A DNA stretch of 64,000 nt from Antilocapra americana (Eukaryota > Chordata > Mammalia > Artiodactyla > Antilocapridae), in the NCBI GenBank assembly GCA_007570785.1, contig ML660201.1:37651656-37715655 (forward strand), written 5' to 3'. Of this stretch, positions 34,910 to 47,854 are shown one piece after another. The notes beneath the pieces were generated by a model that made no database searches, was not told where the DNA came from, and saw nothing but the letters and a program-made list of their open reading frames with translations. The position numbers were made by a program, and so were the translations under genes. Within the stretch, counting starts at the first letter, position 1; each line of letters begins with the position of its first letter.

Positions 34910-36850
34910 CATCATTTGTCCCCATAGTAGTTGGATAGACTTTTTGAAAATGAAGTTACTTCTGAAGATTGGTTCCTTTAGTAAGCAGAATACAGAATAC
35001 CCGCCCTCCGCAGGGTTGTCCTTGTCCTTATCCATGGACAGTGTGGATCAGTGTTCTTACACGGCAGTGAACAATTATGGTTGCAAGTGAAACTGAACTT
35101 GCTAAGTAACTGACCTGAAAGTAGCGTGGTTATCCTGGACTCTCCCAGTGCACCTGATGTCCTCATAGGAGCCCTACACGTAGAAGAGGGAGGTAGAGAA
35201 GGGCATCAAACTGATGTCATGTGGAAAAGATGTGAGTTGCTATGGCCAGTGTTGAATATGGAGGAAATGGGCTGTCAGTTGAGGAGTGTAGGTGCATCTC
35301 AAAGCTAGGAAGAAACCTCCAGAAAGGATTTCATTTCTGTCCACACTTCAATTTTAACCCACTGAGTCCTATGTCTGACTTTCAACATACATAACAGTGA
35401 GATGCTGCATTTGGTCTGTTTAAAACCACTACGTTTGTGGGCATTTTACGCAGCAGTCGTAGGAAACTAAGGCAGTTCCTCCTAGGTGAAGCAGTGGTTT
35501 CTTCATTTGCTTTCCTGAATTCGTAATGTTGGAACATAAAGTAGAATTTTTTTTCTGCTTGGAGTTTTTCCCTCTGTGTGACAGAGATGTTGCTGGCACT
35601 AAGCTGGCTCTAGCATTCAATATGTTCAGTTGGAGCAGACATGCAATCTGTTTTCTCCTTCCTGCTCCCTGAGAATACATGAAGGAATTAGTTACAATCA
35701 CCTATTAAGACCCTTAAGGCTGATATTTTTTATTTACCGGCAGCGTCTTTTGCTCACAGCGAATGTGGTTGTTATTGTCATTTGTGTTGTTGTTTTGCTG
35801 TACCGTCTAGCTCAGATAGCTTAGCGCCTCTTGTTATACTTGAGTTTGCCCATGTTTCATTCTGCTTTCCTTTACCTCTACTTCTTAATCCTCTCCTGAT
35901 GGTTTCATGTAAACCTTGTTCTCACTTGATTCATCCTTTGTCTCAAATGTATGTTTGAAATAAAGACAACACTAGAGTGAATAATCAAGAAATTTTACCA
36001 GTTTGTACATGGTTTTTAATTTAAAGAGGTGTCTTAACTTAGAAATTGTGTATAGTAAAAAAAAAAAAAAAAAAAAAAACTTGAAAATATTCCATGTCAT
36101 CCCCAAACTACTACATAGGTCCAACACTGTTTCTACCTTTTCCATAATTGGTCTGCCTCCTATCTTTGGAATAGATCACTGGTTGTTTCTTGAGTGAAGA
36201 ATTAGAAGATGATGTTGGCTGTGTTCTGAGGCCATGCCATACAAAGACTGAAGGTCTTTACACAATCAGATCTCACATGGTACCACACAGACATTTGAAT
36301 CAGTGTAAAATAGTTATATTTATGGAATGACTGTGCTATGTAATCATTCATTCAGCATGTAGCTATTTTTTTGATTCATGAAAAATAAATTTTTTACATA
36401 TTAACACATTGTTTTTAACGAGGTTCAGTTTTATGAAATTCAGAATATTTCTGTCATTCATGTAAAATACTTTGCTACAGTACATTGCAAGTTTTAGGGT
36501 TTTATTCCCTCAAAAATTCTAAGGTTCTCCTACCCCTTCTCCTTTATTGAAGGAAGGACACCCTGAACAGCATGCAAAGACATTTTAAAAAAGAAAATTA
36601 ACTGAACAAAATTTTGATAGCTCGGCACCAACCAGCTTTAAAATCAGGACAGTATATGTATTGAATGCTCATGCCAGGAAGAGCTTCTGAGAAGGCTGGC
36701 TGTCATTTGGTTGCAGGTATTTCTAGAGGAGATTCTTGATCTATTGTTTCTCAAAATATCTTTGTCTTTCTTATTGAGTCAGGAGTAAGAGGGCCTGTGA
36801 GTAGCAGGAACCAAAAGCAGCTCCCTGAGGCTGATTAGCAGGTTGGGGAT
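34910..36850. other. Unique DNA; A23 run
   Basis: A23 lies at 36057-36079. An AATAAA occurs about 100 bases upstream (about 35958), farther than in an ordinary mRNA, and no target-site duplication is found, so a retrocopy is not supported. No gene recognised. Confidence 0.4.
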
Positions 36851-36855
36851 ATTGT

Positions 36856-37057
36856 AGTGCGTGCCTGCTCAGTTGTGTCTCTTTGCAGCCCTGTGGACTG
36901 TAGTCCCCGGGCTTCTCTGTTCATAGGATATTTTAGGCAAGAATACTGGAGGGATTTGCCATTTCCTTCTCCAGGGGATCTTTCCAACCCAGAGACTGAA
37001 CTCATGTCTCCTGCACTGACAGACAGATTCTTTACCACGGAGCCACTTGGGAAGCTC
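36856..37057 (-). mobile_element. Bov-tA SINE
   Basis: From gcctgctcagttgtgtctct to cacggagccacttgggaagc, with moderate divergence. Confidence 0.92.
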
Positions 37058-37059
37058 TG

Positions 37060-39330
37060 GGGGAATCATAGTATATCCCAAATCAACCTAATTCTCTTTT
37101 GTACTGGGGATGCCTCAGAAAGGACTTTTCTAGCCAGATGACATGGAACAGTCCCATCCCTCCCCAGCCCCTAATGCTGCCAACCAGTGTCAGCTATCTG
37201 TTCTACATCCAACAGGATCTAGGACATGGTCAGGGTATTTTAGGTGACATTTTGGCTATAAAACCAGAAAGTTTTTCTTTTCTTTTTTTTTACTTTCTAG
37301 TCAACAAACAAAGACTCTTCCTTCCTATAAATCTATCCTCCAAGCATTATTTTTTTACTGCAGGTCAGACTGTCTAGACAAGCCTTAGCAGAATTCAGAA
37401 AGAGCAAGCTTATGAGAATAAAAATTCTCACTGGCCTGATCATTCCAGTTTCTTAAGGTTTATGAAAGTCAGGTCTGTTTCAGCTGAATTATTTGTATTT
37501 GTGAAGATATATTTACTAATTAAACTGCTTTAGGATAGTGCATTTTCCAAGGGGAAAGCTGTTTAGTTCTGTCAGTGAGCTGAGGCTAAGAGGTTAATGG
37601 TCTTCTGATTGTCAGTCTGAATACTGTGGCTGGTCAGCCACAATAGCTGAGTATGTGAGTATGCTGAGACAATATTTTGAAGTAACATGCAGCATTTCTT
37701 AGCTGTTCCGTCTTGCTTTGCTCGTTGATTTCATTCACTTGTACCCTGAAGACTTGACATTCACCCTCAAGCTGCTATTCTCACAATAGGTCCACAGGCC
37801 TTGGACCTCTAAGGAGCAGTAACTCTTGTCTCTTCACATCTATGTTTTACCCAAAGCCTATGCAGTCTGATTGGTAGCAGGTACATGCTGAGCCAAGCAT
37901 CAGCAGAGCCCATCAAAGACACTGTACATCATATCAGCTCTCCACTGTCTAAGACCTCAGTGTGTCAGTTCTTGGTAGATGGCAGAGAGAGGATTGTCAT
38001 CTTCACTTCATCGGTCATTCTAAGAAGCTCCCTTCCTTTCAATTACTCATGGGTGTCAGAAGAAGAAAGAGAACACTGCAGAGGTTTTATACGTTGTGGC
38101 ACTTCAAAGGTGATTACTTTTTCTTCCCATCAATCATTGGGAGACAGTTCTTCTAGTGCACTTGATAATCCTGTGTTTTCCAATGAAGAAGGGAACCTGA
38201 CTGGCTCCCAGACAAGCCACCAAATTAGCAATGTCATTACCAACTTTTGAACTCACTAGGGCTTACTTAATATTCCCAAGCTGTAGAAGGGTCTGAAAAG
38301 TAATTTCTCCAGTGATAGGTATGAAGGAGGCAGTGACATTTTTGCAGGAAACAAATTGCAGATTGATTCTTCAGATTTCCAGGCATGAAAACTATGTAGT
38401 CTTTTTGGCTAGACACTTAGTGAGGGGTTAAATTTGCTTTTAGAATTAAACGCTGCCAGGTGATCATGGACCGTTGGGTGGGTGGGTGTGGGTGTGGATG
38501 TGATCATCTAGATCACCTTCTGTCTGCACCAGTCTTTTCTTTCTGAGGTCGTTGGTCTGCCTGTGTTCAGTCCACACAGTGCCACACAGGGAGGCCCACA
38601 TCTCTTGAGTTGGCGCATGATAAAATCCAGACCACTCTCTGTTGTCCCTATTCTAAATGGCCATGTGAAGGGACTCTGGCCCATCTGGGATCAGATGTCC
38701 AAGTTCATGCTTACGATGGCACAAACATGACTGTAGGGACCCCATCCCTTTGGAAAGGGAAAGCTATTTGCAGAAAAGGCCCTGGGCATGCAACCTAAAA
38801 GATGTTGCCCCAGCGCAGAGAATATGTGGCCCCCATCTTTGGTCTCTCATTAGGGAGAGCGTGACAAGAGGTGACTGAAGTAGCAATACGTTTGGGACAT
38901 CCCTACCATCTCTAATTCTGAAACCATGAAAAGAACAGGCAATATCAGTGCAGGAAGTACGCCAAGGAAGACTTCTATTTGCTTTGTATCTTGGAATTTC
39001 AATTTAAATCTTTTTAAAATAGCAATCATATTTTCATATTCATAGTGATTTCAAATATATTGTAAGTAGATGGTGTGCCAGGCACAACACTCCTGTGTGC
39101 CGAGTGTAAACTCCAGAATGTTTACTCCCATCCCTTCCTCTGTATCATCTTTCTATGTTCACTGTCACAGACTTTACACTCCCACAATAATGGGCTATGG
39201 TTTTCAACAAATAGTTTAGTAAAGGGGTGAATGATACAGAGTCTCCTTCATATCACTGGTCTTAACTGGCATGTTAGCTGTCTTGCATAACTGATTGATG
39301 TCTGTTGGCTCAGCTAGAAGCTAAACTTCA
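37060..39330. other. Unique DNA with longest non-repeat open frame
   Basis: No repeat is named over 2.2 kb. A 121-codon plus-strand frame at 37885-38250 begins MLSQASAEPIKDTVHH and is serine-rich with no domain I recognise. A second, overlapping frame (37962-38156) reduces its weight. I do not call it a gene. Confidence 0.4.
38476..38492 (+). other. Canonical G-quadruplex motif
   Basis: gggtgggtgggtgtggg is four G3 tracts with loops of 1, 1 and 3 bases. A tgatcat copy lies on each side (38461-38467 and 38501-38507). Confidence 0.8.
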
Positions 39331-39334
39331 TGAA

Positions 39335-39412
39335 ACCTCACCACTAGTCTAGTGTTTCACATGCAGTGGTTACTCCAGACATATGTGGAATAAATGAATG
39401 AATGATTGCTTG
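39335..39412 (+). repeat. L2 3' end relic
   Basis: It ends in the L2-typical tggaataaatgaatgaatga string. Confidence 0.6.
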
Positions 39413-39847
39413 ACAACAGCATCGCATATAGAGCCTAAGTGGGAAGTAGTAGAAATGGGTTAACAAAAGTTAACCGAAGAGAGGAGAGTGAAACGATGGT
39501 CTTTTCATCCCAATCCCTCAATCCAGAAGTTGCTCCTCTGAGCCTTTGGTATTCTCCTACATAAAAATAGATAATTATTGTGTAGCATAATACACATAGA
39601 CACAAACATACAATTATGTTTTGTTTCTTGTTTGTTTAACAAATGATATTGTTATCAACATTTTGATTCTTTCTCCTACTTAATATATGATGGACATCTT
39701 TCTTGTCAATGTATTTAGCACAGATGAGAGTACCAAAGGGTAAATTCGATGGGGAGAGACAGTAGCTTAAAAACCAGTACAATGAAGCATCGCCTCACCC
39801 TTATTAACAGCTGCCTAGCTTTTGCCTGAGGAAGAATTCAGCTGGGT

Positions 39848-40078
39848 TCAGCCAACTATAGCCTGCGGGCTGAATCTGGCCCACCATTTGTCTTTTTAAA
39901 TAAAATTTTATTGGAACCCAGACACACTCATTTGCCTACGTATTGTCTATGGCAACTTTTATGCTTTACTGGCAGAGTTGAGATATTGCCGCAGAGACCA
40001 TCTGCCCTGCAAAACCTAAAATATTTACTCCACAGCTTAAAACAGACAAAAAAGTTGGCTTACCTTTGGCAAGGGCTA
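39848..40078. repeat. Old hAT-like DNA transposon relic
   Basis: The inner string 'aaaattttattggaacccag' and tacgtattgtctatggcaac are those of a widely scattered old mammalian element. The ends (ttcagccaactatagcc at the left, aaaagttggcttacctttgg at the right) are roughly complementary, as expected of terminal inverted repeats. I am not sure of the family name. Confidence 0.6.
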
Positions 40079-40079
40079 T

Positions 40080-41385
40080 CTTTATCTTGATGGCCTGGCC
40101 AGGATCCAGTATGAAGGATAATGCAATAGAGTTAGCAGAGACACGAAAATCACTTAGTATTTATCAACAGTTGAGTTTCCTTTCTTTTGGTAAGTTTTGA
40201 CAAGTGATCCAGGTAACTGGAAAGGAGAGAGAGAAGATACCTGGTCTGTGCACGTTATTATTAGTGCAGTTTCACTACTTAATATTCTGTTTACAATTCT
40301 CAAATGCTCACACAGACACATACTCCTCACATCTATTGGTTTAATAAAAAGGGCCTTTCTGTTTATTCTCACAAAGTTACTAAACCAGGGCATGATTAAG
40401 TAATTACCCATGTTTATTACCATCACTCTGTGTGAAGTATGCAGTCTCGGATTTCCTGGTTGGAATTCATCCACAGTTACTATTTGGATATGATATGCTG
40501 GCATCTCAGGAGAAGTATAAGAGCTCAGCCAGACGTTTCTGGACCAGGTCCTTGTTAGCAGAGGGGAGTGCTAGCCTGGGTGAACTTGAGTTGACTTCAA
40601 GATCACTCTGGCTTTCTCAGTGCGACTCAGATAAACAATGACAAAGCGGCAGCTCCATGAGGCCTGGCCTGTCTTGTTCATCATGTCCCAAAGTAGCACA
40701 GCATTTGGTTAATAACTAAGTGCTCAGTAAGTATTTGGTGACTAAAGAATGAACAGAATAATCAGTGTTTACATGAAATGAAGTGGGGCAGAGGAACCTC
40801 AGAAATGTTACTAGCTGCTAATTAGAGCTATAAGGCCCTCATGAAATTTTATCTACCTGAAACAAATTCATCCCATCTAGAAATAGATTCTATTTAGAGA
40901 CTTCATTTGATAAGTATTTTTTTTAATTCGATTTGAATGTGTATGTGGCAGCTTACTCCCCTCCAAACAGATGGCCCTTGACTTCCAAACACAGTCTGTT
41001 ATCAGGTGTATTGTCAAGCAAAATACTGGATTTTTCTATTGTTTTCAGGTTTACAAAATTCAGGAAGGCACTTCACAAAAGTGGTTTTTAAGATTTATGT
41101 ACCTTGTTAGTTGCTTAATCCCTCTAGACCTTTGTATATTTAAAAAAAAAATTTTTTTTGGTGGATACACATTTTGAACTGTCACATGATAGGAAATCAC
41201 ATTGAAATAAGCTAGAAAAATTTCCCCCACCCTTTCAAGATTCTACATTTGGAGATTAACCCAGATTGAGTTCTAGACATTCTCCATCATTAAAATAATG
41301 AGAGTAAATGAGAGGTTTCAATGTTGAAAACACATTAAAATGGAAAAATCTATAATTAGTACATTTTTGGTATAACTTTTCAATT
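40080..41385. other. Unique DNA with an L2 end
   Basis: An L2-like terminus lies at about 40690-40760 (ctaagtgctcagtaagtatt). The two opposed frames at 40154-40504 and 40197-40403 show no recognisable protein. Confidence 0.4.
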
Positions 41386-41390
41386 TGCTT

Positions 41391-41585
41391 ATTGTTTCAG
41401 TCACTAAGTCATGCCCAACTCTTTTGCAACCCCATGGACTGTAGCCCACCAGGCTCCTCTGTCCATGGGATCTCCCAGGCGAGAATACTGGAGTGGGTTG
41501 CCATTTCCTTCTCCAGGGCATCTTCCTAACCCACATCTCCTGCACTGACAGATGGGTTCTTTATGGCTGAGCCACCTAAGAAGCC
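41391..41585 (-). mobile_element. Bov-tA SINE
   Basis: From tcagtcactaagtcatgccc to gagccacctaagaagccc. Part of the middle (the stretch normally holding ccagggatcgaacc) is deleted near 41528. Confidence 0.92.
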
Positions 41586-41589
41586 CACA

Positions 41590-42545
41590 AGCTTTTAATA
41601 GTTAACATAAAACCATTAGACATTCTTGGGCATTTCTCAGAGCTCATGAATAATCAGAATGCATCCCCTGCCCCTTGTTCATGTTCTGCTTTATGCTTAG
41701 AATCATCTAGGCTTTAGTGAAGAACTGTAATTTCTGGTTGCTCAAGAGGTTAGTTTGAGCTGCAGGAAGAACTTAAAACTTGGCAGTTGGTGGAATAACT
41801 AAGAGCTCACAAATCATCTTCCCACACATCTTTTTTGTTCATTTGCAATTACTATTTTTCAAACCAAAAGCAAAAACTAAGAGGGGAGAAGATAGTTTGT
41901 TGTTGTTGTTGTTGTTTTTTCTGGAGCGGGTGGCATATGAGTGATTAGAAGCAAAAAGGAAAGAGGAGGAGATGAGGAAGGGGCAAGAAGCAGAAAAGGC
42001 CAGGAGAGAGAGAGCAGCTGTTGGGGGAGTGGGAGCCCAGGGAGGCTTAGCAAAGGGGATCCCTATTTTTAAATGTTCTGAGACTGCTTTATAAGTAAAC
42101 ATTCAATCCCTCTTCTAAAGAAGCCCCCACCCACAGTTGTCTTCATCCTCCCACTCTGGAAAGAGCAATGTTGTCTTCAATTGTGTAGAAACATTAAAAT
42201 GAAAGGGGGGTGGCATTTAAAAGCAGGTGTGAGGCACCTGCGTTCCTGTTCCTGACATAACAGCATTGTGTCTCCAGAGCGCACGTGACCTCAGGTGCTG
42301 CCAGATTTGCTTTTAAAGTAGTAGTGCCCTGGTCATGTTGCTGTATTTTTAGAGTTTCAAAAACAACAGTAGCCATACTTGTTCAAGGCTTCCTCAGCCA
42401 GGTCTTGTGCCCTGATCTTTGCAGGGTCTTGTTTGTCCTCACAGAAATCCCATGAAGTTAGGTTAATTCCACTGAACAGAAGAGAGACTGAAGCTCCTTG
42501 AGCCCCAGTGAGGCCAACTAATTACTTAATTACAAAAGTACTTTT
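41590..42545. other. Unique DNA; GTT microsatellite
   Basis: (GTT)n lies at about 41895-41918. A purine-rich stretch covers 41950-42050. A faint MIR-like trace occurs near 42440-42510. No gene. Confidence 0.4.
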
Positions 42546-42561
42546 TCAAGTGTACTTTTAA

Positions 42562-42756
42562 CTGGGCTTCCCCGGTGTCTCAGTGGTAAAGAATCCACCT
42601 GCCAAGGCAGAAGAGGAAGGTTTGATCCCTGGATCTGGAGGATCCCCTGGAGTAGGAAATGACAACCCACTCTAGTAGTCTTACCTGGAGAATCACTTAG
42701 AGGAACCTGGTGGGACACAGTCCGTAGGGTAGCAAAGACTGGGCACAGATGCACAC
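42562..42756 (+). mobile_element. Bov-tA SINE with 12-bp TSD
   Basis: gtgtacttttaa flanks the copy on both sides (42550-42561 and 42757-42768). The head is gggcttccccggtgtctcag. Confidence 0.94.
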
Positions 42757-42829
42757 GTGTACTTTTAAGAGGTAGAGCCGATATGTGAACTCTAGTATGG
42801 GCGTCTGTCTGGTTGCCTCTCTTTTCTAC

Positions 42830-43875
42830 CTTTTAATTTTGAAACGATTTTATTTTTTATTTTTTTTTCTTTTTTTTTTTTGAAACAATTTTAGATTTTC
42901 AAAAAAGTTAGGATGATAATAGGAAGAATTCCTCTGTGCTCTTCCTTCAGATTCTCAGATATTAATTCTTGACTGCACTTAACTTCATCATATCCTCTCT
43001 CTATATGCAAATTGTTTTTCATGAAACCTTTGAAAGCAAGTTACAGATGATGTCCCTTGCTTCTTTAATGTGTAATTTCTAAAAAGAAGGTCATTCTCTT
43101 AGAAGAACAGAGACACTAATCAAGCCAGGAAATTAACACTGATACACTTTCTGATAATACAAATCTTATTAGGATTTTACCAATGCCTTTTTTTTTTTTT
43201 TCTGGTCCATGATCCATTCCACAACCATACTTTGCATATAGTTGCCATGTGTCTTACCATTCTTCAATCTCAAACAATTCCCCAGACTCTTAGTCTTTTG
43301 TGACCTTGACATTTTTGGATCTGTTTCTTAAATTGGGTTTGTTTGGCATGATGCATCTTCATGATCAGAGTCAAATTTTGCATTTTTGGCAGGAATACCA
43401 CACAAGTAATATTTTATCTTTCTTAATGCATTGCATCAGTAGACCTGTTGTATCTATTTGTCTCATTTTGGTGACACTTGTTAACACTGATCATTGATTA
43501 ATGGAGTATCTTCCAATTTCTCCACTACAAAGTCATTATTTTTCCCCTTGCAATGAGTAAGTATCTTATAGGCATATATGTTTTTGACAACTTAAATATC
43601 TTCTCTGTTAGCCTTGCCCATTCATTGTAGAATTCACTGATGCTTCTTATCTGAAACAATTATTGTGATGATTGACAAATTGTTGTTTTCTAATTAATCA
43701 TTGCATTTGTATGTATTAGTTAGGATTCTACTCTGAGGAAAAAACTTTCCTTTCTCATCTTTTTATTTATTCTTTTATTAATGTCAGTATTGACTCATAG
43801 GTTTATTTTTATCCTATGGGTTATACTTAGTTACTGTCATTTTGTTGTGCCCAAACTGTCGCAGGTTTAGCCAGA
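42830..43875 (-). repeat. Probable old L1M-type repeat
   Basis: T-rich at the left, then 'gtgaccttgacatttttgga', aatttgcatttttggcaggaataccacaca (split over 43376-43405) and ctccactacaaagtcattat. These recall a long old mammalian LINE segment in antisense. I am confident that it is an old interspersed repeat, less so of the subfamily. No coding. Confidence 0.5.
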
Positions 43876-43882
43876 GTTAAAC

Positions 43883-44090
43883 CTGGCTTCCCTGGTAGCT
43901 CAGACGGTAAAGCGTCTGCCTACAATGTGGGAGATCTGAATTCAATCCCTGGGTCGGGAGGATCCCCTGGAGAAGGAAATGGCAACCTACTCCAGTATTC
44001 ATGCCTGGAAAATCCCATGGACCGAGGAGCCTCGTGGGCCATACTCCATGGGGTCGCAAAGAGTCGGACACGACTGAGTGATTTCACTAG
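43883..44090 (+). mobile_element. Bov-tA SINE
   Basis: Near-consensus, from ggcttccctggtagctcaga to gagtcggacacgactgagtg. A 7-bp tagccag occurs near both ends, but its position is not exact. Confidence 0.94.
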
Positions 44091-44094
44091 CCAG

Positions 44095-46185
44095 GGGAGC
44101 CCTTACATGCTGGCTCATGTATCTCCATTTGCTGCCCCTCTGTAACTTTTTTTTCCAGCCATTCCTCGCTTTCTGTCACCACAAGATATTTCGGGCTCTT
44201 CTAGTTCGTTTCCTGTCCCATCCCTGAAATCAGTCATTTCTCCAGGGAACTCTGGTTCTTTCTATTGGAGAGTGATATTTAGAAATCAAGATCTAAATGT
44301 CAAGTGTGATTATTGGTACTGGGGTATCATTGCTTGTCAGCCTGCCTGTGGATTCAGCTATGAAATATATGCATGCGCATTTACACTCTCCATCTCTGTC
44401 TGTCAGCTTGTATATTAAGAACTACAAGTTCCCAGTGGTTCTTTCTATCACTAATAAGCCTTATATGGGCTCTTCTCCTTCTGTGTGAAATAGTAGTCAA
44501 ATAGGTTCAGTAATCTTTAGTAGTCATTGTTTTCAATAATACTTTTGAATGCTTTATTTTTTCCCCTATGGGAAAAATGCATTTCTGTGTCTACCAAGTT
44601 TTATCTATCTTTTTAAACCATTTATTTTTTGCAAACAAATCACCCGCATTTAATACAGGTCCCAAAACTCCCCCAACCCCCCTTTACACATAGAAAATCA
44701 GCTTAGCTTTTGGAGTTAAATTTTCTGCAATTACTGAAAGGAAAATGAATTTTCTACCACATTTAAAACATACATCAGTTTGGTGCTTTTTTTCTGTTTA
44801 TGCTTCTCTTAGGAGTAAAACACCAAGTTTGATTTTTCTCTTGATCAAGATTGCTATAATGCTTTCAATCTTTCTTTCTTTCCTTTTTCTTTCCAAAATT
44901 ATTTTAAAAAATGATTATTTTACTCCTAAAAATCCTCAACAGCTGGGTCACTGTGCTGAAGTACCATTATTATCACTATTAGGTGACATGAGGTAATAAC
45001 CACCCATAATCTGTCTCTCTCTATACAAACATGCATTGCTAAACACAATCCATCTTTAAAAATCACCTCTCCAAAAAAATAAAAAATAAAAAAGAGGGAG
45101 AGACGAGAAGAGCAGACTCCTTCAAAAAGCTGAAGGCTTCTGGTCCAGTTTATTACCCTGTGGTTTAGTTGGTTAAAAAAAAAAAAAAAGAAAGAAAACT
45201 AACTTTCCTCCAGAAGTAACATGATGAATGTCTATGAAGAAAATATGGATCATTTCCTAAGTTGGCTATTTAGAGAAAGAACAATAGGCTTTTCTGAATT
45301 TCAGGCATATCCAACTTAATAGTACAGTACTGGGATTCATTCTGAATATTTTGAATATTTATGGTGCTTGCTGTTTGGACTTTTTAAAAGGTCACTTGAA
45401 AATGAAGTCACATTATTTTAAAGTAGAAGAAGGCGAACATGAAAAAGGGAAGCACTTTTAATGGGAATCATGATTGTCTGTTCTCCTGCAAAAGGTCTAA
45501 GTTTTCGTAGTAATGGTATTTCTTAATGGCTTTCCTTATATCCATACGAGATGATTGCATCTTAGCATATAAAAGTATTTCAGCTCAAGGACTGAGATTC
45601 CCAGAACAAGTTGGCAGTCATGTTTACCTGGTACTTTTGTTTCAGCCCAAGTGACCCACCGTTGTAGACAGGTACAAATCAGCAGTATGCACCCATAAAA
45701 CCTATATACATATTTTCCTTAGTTAAAGTATTGTTTTGTTTAAACTATCTCAAGAGCAAAAGGAGACATCATTATAAGGATTCAGAGATGTGGCAGATAT
45801 CATGTAAGGAAGAAAGTAAACTGAGTTTTGTGGGAAGGGCAGGCCTCAGGACTAGGAACCAAGGAGACTATTCTCTAAGCTTTTCTGTGTCTCATATAAT
45901 ACAGGGACATGCCTTATAGAGAACAACCTTCCACAGGATGATCCATGCTCACAGGGAAGTTTGATCACTTCACTTTGGGAAATAATGTATATCAGATCCA
46001 CCAGCTCTTAGAGCTTTATGATACATAGCGGAGTATTAACGGCTCTGAAAAGTTCCATGATAAAGAAACCTGTTTAACCTCCTTTGGCCCAGTGAGTCTC
46101 AGATGCATTTGACCATTGCCTGGAGAAATGTCACTTTAGACAAACCATTTGAATAGTAGAGAGTTGAATTGAATTAAATCCACAG
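44095..46185. other. Unique AT-rich DNA, no gene seen
   Basis: A-rich runs lie at about 45066-45090 and 45175-45189 (A15). No named repeat, and frames are short. Confidence 0.4.
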
Positions 46186-46189
46186 AATA

Positions 46190-46312
46190 CTCTTTTTTAT
46201 TTATTTATTTTTAATTTTTTTCTTTACATTATCCTGTTGGTTTTGCCATACATTGACATGAATCTGCCAAGGGTATACATGTGTTCCCCTTCCAGAACCC
46301 CCATTTTTTAAA
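46190..46312 (-). mobile_element. Bovine-type L1 3' terminus
   Basis: A T-rich tail at the left, then gttggttttgccatacattg, acatgaatctgccaaggg and 'tatacatgtgttccccttcc'. This is the antisense of the bovid L1 3' end, severely 5'-truncated (about 120 bases). Confidence 0.85.
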
Positions 46313-46314
46313 AT

Positions 46315-47435
46315 AATGTGAATGAAAAGTGACTGGTTCAAAGTCACACTACCTTTTTTCTTAGACTCCTGACCTAGTGCTGATCACACTGGTACTTCAT
46401 CTGTGGACCTTGCCTGAGGGACTGTTCGCTCACAGCTGTTTACGCACATGCTCTGTAGTCCTAGCATTTTAAAGAAACTCTCACTTTAAATGTAGCAATT
46501 TGTTATTTCATTGGTTCTCTTGACAGTCAGCCTGCTGGTTTCACAGACAACCCATCAGTTCTAGTTAAGAATTTGTCTTTCTTGCCTGTGTATGACAAAT
46601 ACATCTTGAGCTGTTTCTGGTCATAGGTACTTTGCTTCCAAATCTTGCTAAGGGTTTTGTCAGTCCAAACGGTGATGTGTAAAAGGGACTGTAATTGGCT
46701 AGCATGTTAGTCTACTTCCTGAATTCAACCAAAATAACTTTTGGTTGAGTTTGCCGTAATGCTCGTTTGGTTTCTTTTCTTGGTGTCCTGGATCCAGTGG
46801 AGGAAGAGGGTGCATCGAGTGTAATATGAGGCTATAGGTTCAGTGACCTTAGTAAGTCAGGAAAGTTAGGAAGAGCCAAGAAGAAAGAGAATAATGAGAT
46901 ATCGGATGTGGAAGGCTGAGAGAAGAAGTGGGGGGATAAATACCAAGAGAATAAACTTTTCGGGTTTATACCAACAAGAATATCATGCTCTCAAAGAAAA
47001 TGTCATTTCCACCCCCCCATCTAAGTAATTAGCAGGAATACCCCAAAACAATGACATCATCACATCAGATGTAATGTGTCTCCTCCTATCTAGAAAGGCA
47101 GGGCCAGGCGTTGTATTAGATGCCTTTGAGATGGAGATTCATTTCTAAAATATAGCCATTTGCTGAATGGATGAGGCTCTGAACAGATTTTAATTTGGCT
47201 CTGTCTAGAGGTAGGAGTGTTTGATGCTCTGAAGTCCAGAGATGAATGAGATGTATTTTGCCTTGTAGGGATTTCTAATAAAATAAAGCAGAGGAAACTG
47301 GATGCAAAGGTAGAATAGCACTGAGGGAGAACTAGCACCAAGCAAGTTTAGAAACAAAGGAAAATTTCCATTGGGGTCAGCAGGGAATATTTTAGGTGAA
47401 AGGAAAAAAATGAACAAAGGTTTAATATTTTTTAT
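46315..47435. other. Unique DNA, no gene seen
   Basis: Opposed 83-102-codon frames near 47090-47513 have no recognisable motif. Confidence 0.4.
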
Positions 47436-47439
47436 GAGT

Positions 47440-47850
47440 ACCTCAGTTAGATATTTCAAAATACTGCTGTGTAACAAACCATCCCAATGTTGGTATCTGG
47501 AAACAGTAATCATTTATTCTAACTCATGTGTCTCTGGGTCAGCTGGTCAGGGCTGAGCTCCAGGCTGCAGGTTAGGTCCGTGTAGCTCACATCCTCTGAG
47601 ATCTAACAGAAACCAGGACACATTCTTAGGGTGAAAGGAACCCCTTTCAAAGCCCTACTTACATCCTATTTCTAAATATCCCATTGACCAAATCAAGCCT
47701 TTTATTCAAAGGAGGAGAAAATATACTCCTCCCAGCAGTGTTCTCTGAATAACAGTCTTATCTACCTCAGTGGGGAATAGAGGGTTATTCTGTGTGTCTG
47801 GAAACTAGTTGAGAAGCTGTGGGGTTCAGGTCCTAAAAGGGTAAAGGAGA
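47440..47850. repeat. Old interspersed repeat, family uncertain
   Basis: It opens with gctgtgtaacaaaccatccc and ctgggtcagctggtcagg, and later has 'atcccattgaccaaatcaag'. These strings recur together in an old mammalian element that I cannot name with confidence. Confidence 0.45.
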
Positions 47851-47854
47851 TTGC

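Noticed and set aside
37885..38250. Calling the 121-codon frame a gene
   Set aside because: No homology or codon evidence available and a second overlapping frame; left as an observation.
46095..46145. Possible Bov-tA fragment at 'cattgcctggagaaatgtca'
   Set aside because: Only about 12 bases match the SINE; the flanks do not continue the match.
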